Assembly: GCA_030374805.1 (NCBI GenBank)
Contig: JARGSG010000069.1
Location: forward strand, 307,675-371,674
Source of the DNA: Gracilaria gracilis
Taxonomy: Eukaryota; Rhodophyta; Florideophyceae; Gracilariales; Gracilariaceae
DNA length: 64,000 bases
Reading direction: 5' to 3'
The notes beneath the pieces are model-generated. The model did no database searches, had not been told where the DNA came from, and saw only the letters and a list, made by a program, of their open reading frames with translations. Below are positions 48,101 through 57,353 of the stretch, piece after piece (positions within the stretch are counted from its first letter, which is position 1; every line of letters starts with the position of its first letter). A program made the translations under genes and the position numbers.

Positions 48101-49892
48101 GTCCTGAGGAAAGCGAGGTTCTGAAGATGTTGATATGTTCATGTGCCATTTCGCTGAGAAGGTTCGCCTTGGTTTTCTCCAGTCCATTTCCAACTGCCAC
48201 TTGCAACATGTCTTCTACTGCTTTGTGGATGCTCTCATGCTGCTCACTATCAACTGTGTCAAGAAGAGCTGGGTCTGGAAATGGGTCTTCAACCCGTCGC
48301 TGGGCATAGTAGTTCACCCTTGGACGGTCGGGCGCAACTGTAGTTGACTCGGATGTTGTACTAGAGCAGTTTAGGCGTGCAATCATGAGACGGCTGACGT
48401 ACCCACCTGCCGAAGTGGATGTGGTGTTTCCGACTTGTGAGCAGTCTGCCCCATTCAACGCGAAGCGGTTTCTGTCCAGCAGAGTATGAGTGTCTACACG
48501 CAAATGCTGCAGTACGGGTCTGCCGATGAGTAGATTCTCACAAGCCAGATCGTTATCAGCAACCAAAAATGAGATCTTCATGAGTGCCAAGTTTCCAGAT
48601 GCCAGGTGTAGAATGGTGCGCGGTACTGTCCATGTGCGTGAAAAAGAGAAACTCTCTGCTTCTGCCTGATTATCCTTCCTTAGTGCCACAGCCAACGTGA
48701 CCTTCTTGATAGCGGAAATCTTCCCGATACCTTGCAAGGCAGCTGACTCTGCGAGTGTAGGTGACACAATGCTGTCGTCACTGCCATCATCACAGCGACC
48801 GGAACTCTCGACGGAAGTCATGCCATCGGAAACAGTAACAGAACAGCTTGCGTCTGTAGAGTACTGGGCAGGTTTCACACGTCCCACACTACCTGGCTTC
48901 GCTTTGATTTTGTGAGACCTTGTGTTCTTGGCAGGTCCATCCGCTGCCTTCTTGGCTGAAAGATGAGCTTTCAGAGCTTCCTTCTCGACAGCGGTGGCCT
49001 TCGTACAATCATCAATCCAATGCCGTTCACCTTCACGCTGGTATGGTTCGTGCGGACAGAACGGGGGAAGTCGTTTGGATTTCTGGCTTGCGCGCTTCTG
49101 CTCTGTTGAAGAGCTTGGGGGGGCTGGGGAGTCGCTACTCGTGGCAAAACTTACAAAGTTTCCTTTGCGGGGTTTTGAAACTCGCGTTCTAGAGGGTGGA
49201 CCATTGTCTACGATCTGAAATGCTTCGGACACAGACATTGCGTGTTTCATAAAACCTTTGAAGTCCTTCTTCAGAGGTGAATACACCAGTTCCAGGTCCG
49301 TTTCGAGACGTTGTTGCAATGTTCTGGGACGGATAGTAGCTAAAATGTGCTTGACTGATAATTTAGGATGGTCATTCATTACCCAAATGAGCCCATTCCT
49401 ACGCAACGTAGACACATACGACGTGAAAAGCCCCTTCATTCGCGAGCGGGAGGAGCTGTCAGACATGTCCATCGAAAGTTCACGTTTGATTATAGCATTA
49501 ATTTCTGTCACCGTCATAGTGTCTTTTTCCTCCTCGGCTTCGGTTTCCAAATACCTACGAAGTTTGGCATCCGTAAGGTCCTCGGACATCTTGACCGTAG
49601 GAATGTATTCCAAATCAATACAGGACTGAAGCCATTCGGAGTCTACACAGAAGCAAATACTGACCGGGCGGACAGGCTCGGTGGTGGTCGAGTCAATGAC
49701 CGAAAGCTGTAGCGCTCGTTCCATGACTTCCTTCGAATACTGGTCGTACTGACGTAAAAATATCCGAATTGACCTCGGATTGGTGTTGGAGAGTCTTGGG
49801 TGGTCCACGGAAAAGGCTACGGACGATGGTTGCTGAAAAAAATATTCCATTTCTTCTCCAGACTGAGCGGTCGGCGTCGAAGCGGACGCCAT
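45156..49892 (-). CDS. gag-pol: Gypsy gag-pol polyprotein with C-terminal chromodomain
   Basis: 1,578 aa in one frame. The gag-like part (1-330) includes a Cys/His cluster (FCPHEPYQREGERHWIDDC). Protease: CDDGSDDSIV (about 367-376), with DDGS instead of D[ST]G[AS]. Reverse transcriptase: ATFDLSHGYWQF (about 703) and YWLDDILL (about 767). RNase H: YTDASDTSW (about 933) and LFTDHNNLV. Integrase: HTGPAGHRG with a CIHC zinc site (about 1145-1184), FDYIEIG, LMSDGPTHF and Glu in AVERLGKE. The C terminus (about 1515-1560, LLVHVRWKGLDEAEDTLEPL) is a chromodomain-like fold that may direct integration to marked chromatin. No interruptions. Confidence 0.92.
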   Translation of the reverse strand: MASASTPTAQSGEEMEYFFQQPSSVAFSVDHPRLSNTNPRSIRIFLRQYDQYSKEVMERALQLSVIDSTTTEPVRPVSICFCVDSEWLQSCIDLEYIPTVKMSEDLTDAKLRRYLETEAEEEKDTMTVTEINAIIKRELSMDMSDSSSRSRMKGLFTSYVSTLRRNGLIWVMNDHPKLSVKHILATIRPRTLQQRLETDLELVYSPLKKDFKGFMKHAMSVSEAFQIVDNGPPSRTRVSKPRKGNFVSFATSSDSPAPPSSSTEQKRASQKSKRLPPFCPHEPYQREGERHWIDDCTKATAVEKEALKAHLSAKKAADGPAKNTRSHKIKAKPGSVGRVKPAQYSTDASCSVTVSDGMTSVESSGRCDDGSDDSIVSPTLAESAALQGIGKISAIKKVTLAVALRKDNQAEAESFSFSRTWTVPRTILHLASGNLALMKISFLVADNDLACENLLIGRPVLQHLRVDTHTLLDRNRFALNGADCSQVGNTTSTSAGGYVSRLMIARLNCSSTTSESTTVAPDRPRVNYYAQRRVEDPFPDPALLDTVDSEQHESIHKAVEDMLQVAVGNGLEKTKANLLSEMAHEHINIFRTSLSSGPPAQVKPLKITVTPDAKPVRVRLRKYSQNQRDFLDKFVGNLVRAGMVYPNPSSPWASAPLLVPKPGPARFRFTVDLRPINKFTVQHQFPMPNIEQELLKLAGSKFFATFDLSHGYWQFPLDKASQELQSFITPDGVYTPTRVLHGTTNATTHLQSILAEVFPKELLKQILYWLDDILLHNRTVEGLLKGIRKLFETCARYSIRLHPGKSILFAQTIKWCGRIVSADGVRHDPRKLDGLLSMEPPTTGAHLQQFVCAMQWVKTGIPNFTNLIEPLHQMLERVYAVAGKRTKRAVANVSLQDLGWDKKENIVFDQCKKALANLVTLAHRDERQRLCIYTDASDTSWSGIVTQVPKEDLHLPHAEQRHSPLAFCSGRFNTTQLAWSTLEKEAFAIMATVERMHWLAATAAGFDLFTDHNNLVFIFDPLSLIPDLSLSSTRKVLRWAVRLSVYLYTCFHISGLDNVWADMLTRWSAPRIVRRLLQIPILPTANTDEFCWPSAEEVALEQDQHSNVRPLDLHCLNGIWRTSSEAIWIPEKSENLQLRLCIIAHTGPAGHRGRQTTSNALSKNYHWTTLSKDIQDFVDACIHCISTTGGEKVPRPFGPALHGSKPNDLLQFDYIEIGPSHVGSKYILMLRDDHSDYKWFFPTSRTTSDNAALSIVDWCAAFNVPQGLMSDGPTHFKNETIRKITKYLRVPHHFTLPYTPWSNGAVERLGKELIRTLRALTSEYQMDFKEWPDLIPIIQSILNNTPSPHRSNTAPITAFMGLKPTPPISTFLRTSTAKPVNIRATRLERCTNMDALQKLMSELQPLVHNALQNNRQKSRERASKGKLANFEKGDFVLVARDDFTAGEKLALRWRGPRRIVKALSDYVYQVEDLRNGSLKDIHGSRLKFYHDESLNKEAILSHVLSSETGMPVGRLLKLVESEEGLLVHVRWKGLDEAEDTLEPLKQIYKDVPVMLQKLLRRKTTSPDLAKKAKAALGL

Positions 49893-49944
49893 TGTGGTGA
49901 TCGAACAAGCGAAACGCGATACAACCAGTATCGGCAGTGATCAC

Positions 49945-50208
49945 TGTGCGCTTGTGTGGTTGCAATGCGCAAGAGGGGTGCTGAGTGTTGGGGTTCGATG
50001 CCTCTGATTTTACTGAAGAGGTAGAGATGTGGTGTCTTAAGTACACCACTGCCAATGTTTTCTGCTTCAGAAAACTACTACGGTACACTAACTATGTAGG
50101 AGGTAATGCCACCCGAGCGGGGGTGCAGCAATCCTTGGTGGAGCTATGGTGCTGAAGTGGATGTCTATATCTACTTCAGTGCCGAAGTGGATGCCTTCAT
50201 CCACTACA
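49945..50208 (-). repeat. Gypsy 5' LTR
   Basis: 264 bp, one difference from the 3' LTR seen. On the minus strand it is followed by gtgatcactgccgatac and then ctggttgtatcgc; a tggttg-type primer site about 17 bases inside is possible but I could not assign the tRNA. Confidence 0.9.
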
Positions 50209-50216
50209 GCCAGCTA

Positions 50217-50883
50217 TCACTTGCCCGCGTCTGCACTAAGATCAGGGTATCTCCTGCCTGATCTGAGTTGTATATGCAACAGTCTACCCAGTACAGTCCG
50301 CAGCACGACATCACCCCCCAGGTCAGTCCTTCTTCGAGCGTTTATTGCTTCAAGTAGGACAGGCCGATTTTCAATAGCGGCGGATGACGTTGATATCGCT
50401 GAAATTTTCCACAAGTTTCTATCCTGGGCAACGGTGACACCTTTACAAATCACGTAGTAGCTCATTCGTCCGTTCTTCTCTGTCCTGTGATCTTTAATTT
50501 TCTTGACCGTTTCGAATGACGTTGCATTATGGCCTTTGCGGCTCACAACTACAAGTGATCCGGAGGCACCGTCTTTTTCAGCTGACCACGTTCATCCCTC
50601 AACACATAAGACCCTCCAATGTTCTTACGCACTACAGTAAATGGCCCATCATACTTTGGGCCCCACTTTGATTCCTTCGTCACATCAGGCATCATGACTA
50701 GTGCTCCACGTGAGAAGGCGTTCCCGAAATCGTGTGGCCATTCTTTGCAAAATAGTGAGGATTTTTCTTTTTGATCTTAACCCTTTCTAAGATGAGAAAT
50801 TCTTATGTCTACTCAGCTAGAAGTAATAAAAGCCAACCAGATGTTGAGGAAAAACCACAAACATAATTTTTCATGATGTACAA
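50217..50883 (-). pseudogene. Older decayed Gypsy copy: integrase C-terminal and chromodomain part
   Basis: On the minus strand, about 50,760-50,570 reads as the usual post-integrase region (WGPKYDGPFTVVRKN, GSYVLRDERGQL). After two stops, 50,546-50,217 gives a chromodomain-like FETVKKIKDHR and MSYYVICKG. The same element continues beyond the DNA transposon to about 55.87 kb. Its end abuts the target site of the intact Gypsy element. Confidence 0.7.
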
Positions 50884-50907
50884 CCAGTAACTGCAATTAG
50901 TGTGGGT
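50884..50907 (+). repeat. Left terminal inverted repeat
   Basis: Perfect inverse of 52,921-52,944. Confidence 0.9.
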
Positions 50908-51098
50908 CACACTATTAACGGTGGTAGACTTCGTCCTTAAAATACTTGTCATAATGTGGACCACATCAATAATGGACCACGCTATTTTAAGTCAAATCTA
51001 AAAAGTGTGGGCCACACTAGGTATTTCAGACATAAATAGTGTGGGCAAACCTTTATCTTGCAAAAATTAGACCCCGCATAGATTTCTTCATACTGTGA

Positions 51099-52713
51099 TT
51101 ACGCCTTTACAACCTGGCCATAAAAGTGCTTGCGGTGTTCTGCGAAAATTTCTGGCAGCCTGAAGTACAACTGGCGCTTCTCTTCAAGCCCATTGACATT
51201 CAAGGACATACCAGTTCTTCTCATCGCCTTTCTAGCGTAAATAAGCCTATCCGTATCCCGTTGCTGGTTGAAATCAGGGACGGCCAACATAGCCAATCGG
51301 AAAAAGAATGTTTTTTCTTCGATTTTGCAGCTTTCCCAAAGTTTCTGAAGCCCCGTTTCCAATAAACTTCATTTTGTGCGACTCTATTTTTCTACGCGCT
51401 TTTTATTTTTTGAATAACAAATTGGCTTGAAGCACGACGTGGGTGGCATTAAAAGGAAAGTATGGGATCTTTGTGTTGATCTTACACGCCGCAGTGTGAA
51501 ATATAAGATTTAAAATATGACTACTGCAATTATAAAATAGCAAAGTCCGTTTTTGATCTTGATAAAACTTCTAAATCAACTTGCTCTCTTCAAGCCATTG
51601 CGGCATCAATGTTGTGTCCTTTTAGTCTCTTAATCCGCTCCGGTACGACACATTAATTATGTCATCAAAAATAATGCGTATTTGGTAATTTAGCTCCTGA
51701 ATTTTTGAAGACTAGAAAAACTTGTCAAACTATTTCACCTCTTTCACCGCTGATCCTAACAACCTTTGTCACACCATCGCCCCCAAAAAGTAGATCTGAA
51801 TATTTCAATTCCTTTTCATCGCCAAAAGCAAGGTTTTTTTCCGTTTTCCATATTGATAACAAACTAGGTTTCATTTGCATTCTTTACGTTGCCTTCTTGC
51901 AGCTCACCACTACAGAACGCTCTTGCCAGTGTACTCAGATGGTACGCGACCCGTTGGCAATGAATTCTTTTTTCTGTGGCGACAAAAGGTACTTTTCTGT
52001 GAGAGAACAGCTTACTATGCGGTATTTGTCAGTAAAAATTTGGATCCATCTGAACGTCACACACTTTGTAATAAGTTCTCTTGTGCCTTCGTTTACAAAA
52101 CATTTGTGATAGACGTCATCCTTGGAGGCTAAAATGAGATGTATGGCAAAAGACTGCATCATCTTCCAACTGAATTTGAAACCGAGCTTTCTTAAGCGAT
52201 CAAATTCATCAATAAGACCGAGATTGAAAGCATTCACGCACGGCCTTTTCTTCCTCCCTCTTCAATTGGAGGCTTTGAGTTTGGCTTTTTCTAGGCTATG
52301 GTAGGTGCTTCTTGTTACAGATGTGGTCATTCCCGCGTTTGTAGAACCTTATCTTTGTTCACATGCTTCGTTCTGGTGCGCCATAGCCGGCTGGCGTTCT
52401 GTAGATTTGCTTTGGCTGAGCCTTTGAATAAAGTTGGAACGTGATTCGTAGCTTTAAATATTATGCGTTCCTGTCCATTTTTTTTCGAATCCTCAGTCAT
52501 CCAAGCTAAAATTTTAGTGCGGTTGGCGATGGTGAGCACTGTATGGGAATAAGGTGAACACGAAGTGCTCGGTGTGCTACGATTTTGAGTAGTCGGTGGC
52601 AACGGATCAATTGATGGCTGGTCGTCGAAGACAGTAATAGTTTGACGTTGTCGCTGGTCAGCACACCCTTGAAACGCGGCAATTATGAGTGATCCGCTTG
52701 TTGGTATGGCCAT
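51099..52713 (-). pseudogene. Broken transposase of the DNA transposon
   Basis: Three separate minus-strand pieces lie in order. 52,713-52,327 contains FKATNHVPTLFKGSAKANLQ. 52,237-51,935 contains FDRLRKLGFKF, FRWIQIFTDKYRIV and LLSPQKKEF. 51,362-51,099 contains RKAMRRTGMSLNVNG and AEHRKHFYG. They resemble N-terminal, DNA-binding and C-terminal parts of a DDE transposase family that I associate with oomycetes and algae; this is from memory and uncertain. The catalytic centre between the second and third pieces is not recognisable and several frame changes are needed, so it is inactive. Confidence 0.55.
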
Positions 52714-52920
52714 TGAGTAAACAAGTTCTCTCTGGCGTTCAGAGGCTCGAGATGGGGAACGGCTACGATCTGCGAAGAGCAGCAGTTCGAAAACTGCTCG
52801 CGCGCCTTTTTGAAACGACTTTATGTCGCGGCCGAACCCATACTAATTGAATAAATAACGAGTTTCTTTGCACCCATAATAGTGTGGGCCACATTAATTG
52901 CGTTACCACATTATTTGTGC

Positions 52921-52944
52921 ACCCACACTAATTGCAGTTACTGG
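52921..52944 (-). repeat. Right terminal inverted repeat
   Basis: Perfect inverse of 50,884-50,907. Confidence 0.9.
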
Positions 52945-55868
52945 GTGTAGTTGTAGAACCACTTGTACACTTGGGGCTGAGTGTTTCAATAAAAAGTTGC
53001 AATCCACACTTTCTTAAGTATATCCTACTAGACATAAGCAAACTTGACACTTGGCGAACTACAGGCCAATTGCTATAGTTCATACAGTGTTTTACCCAAT
53101 CATATTGACAGCTTATGCCTATTGAGGTAGACATAAGCTGCCTGTCTCAAAAAGGTTAAAAACCTTGTCCTTGCTTGCCGGAAATACAGTTTGGTTCACC
53201 TGATCTTGTCGCTTCTGCCACAGTTGCAGGCCTATATTTGACGTTGACCCGGTTGCGTCTATCTTCTCAAAACCATTCGTGGTACGTTCAAACATGAACT
53301 AAGACGGCTTGGAGGCGGTGAGGGCTGTCATTTCACAGTTGTAACCTGGTTGAACGTATAACAAGACTTCTTCCCATCTGTGGTAGCCCCGTCAAGTTCC
53401 TTCAAATTCATGACCTCGGCAGTGCCGTTGATCATTTCGATCGCTCCATTCGCACGCGCATTATAGTGTGAGATGGGGCGGTGGTTGATTCCATTCAAGG
53501 TGGTCAACTGGGTAACAAGCTCATGCACAAATTCTGAGCACTTATGGGATTGGATGATCTTTAGTACGCCAAGAATACCCATCATTTCCCACAGGGCGCG
53601 TATCACTTTCTCCATTTCCTTGCTCTGCAATGGACACAGAATTACAAACTTGGTCATGACACATACGATAGTCATAAGTGTGGTGTATGTGCTTTACAAA
53701 ACTGGCAATGACTTAACCAGGTCTAGAGCAATAGGGTCCCATGACAAGTCTGCTACTACCGAATTGAGTGGATGGAATCCTCCCTTCTTGATATTGTAGC
53801 GCAGACAAGGAATACAACGACCTGTGACGTTCTTTATCTCTTGTTGGATGCCATCTCACAAAAAGGCATCATTCTATAATTTGCTAAAGACCTCTGCTTC
53901 ACCAAAGTGTCCAAAGGAGTGCGCACGCTCGACGAGGGAGCGTCTCCTTGCTTCAGTCTCGGGCTCCGTCTTGTGCCGGACGAACTATGAGACTGTCAGG
54001 TTCGAAACTGTGACACTTGGCACCTTGCGGCTGAGTGCGTCCATCAGATCGTTTTGCAGACCAGGCAGATGCACAATGCGAAAGGGAAATTCAAAAATCT
54101 GGTCGAACCATCTGGCCATCATTGGGTTGATAGTGCGTTGTGTGTGGAAGAATTTCAAAGTTTAATGGTCGGTGGAGAGCGCGAAAAACCTGCCGAGTAG
54201 GTAGCAGCGAAATTTCTTCAAAGCCCAAACGATAGCAAGAAGTTCCTTCTTTGTAGCACTATAATTCTTCTCGGACTTCGAGAGCGACCGTGATGCAAAT
54301 ACAATGAACCGCTTCTATCCTTGTTCGTATTTCTGTGACTGCCATTCCCCAATTCTATATTCTGACGCGTCAGTACCGACAAAGAATTCTCTGTTGTCGA
54401 TGTGGTAAGAAAGGGGTACGTATTCTTCCATCTGGCTTCTGATACTCTCGAAGGCCTCGATCATCTCCGGTGACCATTGGAGGGGCCCTCTGTTCTTGCC
54501 CACAGTGTCGAGGGATTCCGAGGTGTGAGAAAAGCGAGGGATGAACTGGCGGTAATAATTCGCCGCGGCAAGGAAGCTCAGCAACTGTTTGGTCGTTTGC
54601 TGGGCTCCCATTCTTTGATGGCCTTGCTTTTTGCGGGAACCTTCCGGGTGGCATTCCCAGCCACCAAGAAGCCCAGTAAGTGTACCTGATTTTGTCCGAA
54701 CCTTCATTTGTCGGCCCTGATCGGGATTCCTTAGCTTGTGAGCCCCGCTTTACATGCTCTACATTGTCCGCTAAACAGCGGGAGAATTTGATAATGTGGT
54801 CGATATAAACAGCGAAAAAAAGGACTTCGCTGAAGATTTTGTCCATCAGCTTTTGGAACTTTGCTGACATCGTTGTTTCTACCCCGAATGGGACCGCACA
54901 TATTCGTCAAAGAACCCCCTATCAACAAAAAGCGGTGTAATTTCTATCCTGGTGTAGTATAGGAAATCGAAAGAAACCGTTCCCGATGTCCAACGTGGTG
55001 AATACAGCCTTGGGGTTTGTCACAGAGCCGACGGCGTCCAAAATGTTTTGTAGGCGTGGTAGGGGATAGTCCGAATCAGATAGGCAGGAGTTCAGGCGGT
55101 AAAGGTCAATATATGGGAGGACATCTACCATGTTTCCATTGCCATCCTTCTTGGGTACACTCAAGATTGGGGAGGAGTTGGCACACTCCGCAGGCCCTGG
55201 CTCAATGACTTCCGCGAACACCCAGCGAGAGACTTAGGCGGTGACGCGTGCCTCGTCCTTCTTGGACAAGAAGTTAACGCCAGTCCACATCTTTGAGGTC
55301 ACTGTGGGCCTAACGTGCAATACAGCCAAAGGGTGCGAGCACCGCTCCGACAAGAGTATGTTCTGGTTCCGATCGAGAGCTTACGCTATGTAATGAGAGA
55401 GCTCTTCCGCTGTGCTAGCCTCTTGTTGTCGTTCTTTTCGTTTGCGTGAGTGAGGTCCGGCGTATGCTGGCGCTCGTCGGAAGAGGAGCTGGTGGCTTGT
55501 GGGACTTCTTCAATAGAGTAGCCAAATACCAGGAAGTGCGGGAGCCCAATGATCATGTCCTGTCTACCCAGCCTTTCCATTATTTCAGCTGTTACTACAG
55601 CTGATCGTCCTCCTTTTCTCACAGTGATCGTAGCCATTCCCTTGCGTTTCGCCATCACCCGACTGCGGCCGTCATGGATGCTGCCAGGGACGTGCTGGAC
55701 TGGGATCTTGTGAGGCCGCAAGGTCCCATTTCTGACACCTTTAATGCACTCCAGAGTAGCTTTCAAGCAAAGAAGGATGTGTTCAATGTTCATGACCTCA
55801 GTCATGACCGAAAAGAAAGCGGACAGAAATTTCGGGCATCGGCTGCATAGCATTACGGACGGCATCAT
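52945..55868 (-). pseudogene. Older decayed Gypsy copy: protease to integrase part
   Basis: Minus-strand pieces in element order. 55,868-55,386 is the protease side (RQDMIIGLPHFLVFGYS). 55,221-54,922 is the reverse transcriptase first half (SPILSVPKKDGNGN, FTTLDIGNGFFRF). About 54,870-54,731 holds YIDH where YxDD is expected. 54,707-54,315 is the thumb/RNase H start (LLSFLAAANYYRQFIPRF, FVGTDASEY). 53,675-53,328 is the integrase core (QSHKCSEFVHEL where SD-x-G-x-EF is expected; RANGAIEMINGT). Many stops, frameshifts and lost catalytic residues show long-term decay. It is clearly a different lineage from the intact Gypsy element beside it. Confidence 0.8.
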
Positions 55869-57353
55869 TCGTCGGTCTTTGGTGCTGGCGAAGATTGCTG
55901 TGATAATGGCCTCTAATTAAGTGTCAACAAAATATTGGAGTCTGTAAGAGAAGCTAAGTCAGTTTTTGTAAGGTCGGCCCCCCGCCGAGAGGTCATGAAG
56001 GAAGAAACTAAAACCAGAATTCTTACGATGCGCTCAATGGAGCTCAAATTCGATCAAAATGAGCAAGTTTCTGGAAGAGCGGTAACAAAAAGAGCAGAGT
56101 AGTTGGGAAGAAGTGCATAGAAGTCGCCGATGTGCGTAAAAAGGAGAATAAAGAACATTAACAGCCGTTCCTGCGAAAAAATTGCAAAGAAAGTGATCTT
56201 GAGTACCTGTAGATGACCTGCCAATCGCCGCGGAAGCAGGCGCGGTCTCAGCCCACTGGGAAGGAAGCGGAAGGTCTCCCGCAGCAATTCTGAGCCGCAA
56301 TGACTCTCGTGGAGCTTTCAAAAGGGCAGGACTTGGGTCGCAAGTTTAGACGCGGTGTTCCAAATTGAGCCTGCACAGAATTGTGTCTGTAAACTTACTT
56401 GCTGGAAGACGGGAAAATTGCGCTCTTCGAACTCAGTTTTCCATAATTGTGGGGCAAAGCCGGGAACGAAAGGAAAGAAAACAAACCGCGCCAGCGGCTG
56501 CGCAACCAAGGTGTTCAGCCTTGCTCCCTATTGGGGCAGAGCAGTGGCAGAACCCTCCGATGAGGCCGACACGTGCCGGGCGTAACTCCGGGCGGCCTCT
56601 TCCTGACTTACAGACGGAGCTTGGGGGTGGCAATCGGGGTGCCAACAGGATGGATTCCACTGGGTGTGGCGTATCCCGTAGCAAAAGGGGCGAGATAGAA
56701 GGTAGCAAAATGAGCCGCACTGCGGAGCACAGACTCGTGAGAGCGGGGAATAATCCCGAGACAAAAAGGGGCAAACCTGTACAACAGGGCGAAGTGTAAC
56801 GAAGCCGTAAGACGGGAAAACAGAAAGAGTGTATGGAAGAATAATAAATAAGAGGCCGTAACGACGGATCGGTGCTTCTCGGTGACGGAGGTGGATAACT
56901 TGTCCGGATAAGCGGCGGTATTCCCCGGGAATGGGGCGAAAGACCGTGCGCAAGCGGAACTCAAGCTAGAGCCAAGGCCTCGTTGAGGTTTACTTCCCCG
57001 TACAGTGGCGGCAAGTGCCGCCACTTATATTCGGCTGACAAATATCACTAAAATATCTAAGTACCCGGCACGCCAGCCAACACTACCCACGTGTACCTCC
57101 GTGGCACCCTTGCAACGGCGCATCCGGTAATCGGGCGCGGGCACACACGTGTCGCGCCAATCCTACCCTTCATAGGCGGATCCCTAATCCGGGCCCAATA
57201 GGCAAATAGACTTCATAATAGTAGGAAGTTCAGCCGAAAATAACAACGGGTATATGAGTGGCATCCCCCTCAGTCCCTGCCAAGGGCAATTGCTCTACAT
57301 CTCCCCCTTCACAGGCTGAAACTTCCGACTCGTTCGGGTTCTCACCTCCCATC
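55869..57353. other. No gene recognised
   Basis: Several short frames on both strands without known motifs. Base composition changes to GC-rich from about 56,330. It may include LTR or 5' sequence of either flanking Gypsy element; no direct repeat pair could be shown within the window. Confidence 0.35.

Larger units (their letters stand above)
44882..50208 (-). mobile_element. Complete chromodomain Ty3/Gypsy LTR retrotransposon
   Basis: 5,327 bp with two 264-bp LTRs that differ at one position seen, target duplication GCCAG on both sides (44,877-44,881 and 50,209-50,213), a single intact polyprotein and a polypurine tract next to the 3' LTR. It is probably a recent, potentially active insertion. 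Confidence 0.93.
50884..52944 (-). mobile_element. 2.06-kb DNA transposon with 24-bp terminal inverted repeats, decayed
   Basis: The ends are perfect inverted repeats starting CCAGTAACTGCAATTAGTG and continuing TGGGT (50,884-50,907 and 52,921-52,944). Subterminal gtgtgggccacac palindromes recur at both ends. It is inserted in the older Gypsy copy. The flanks (atgtacaa and gtgtagtt) give no clean target duplication, so the type is not settled by that test. Confidence 0.85.

Noticed and set aside
45562-49712. Several 60-150-codon plus-strand ORFs
   Set aside because: They are antisense shadows of the intact Gypsy polyprotein and show no motifs.
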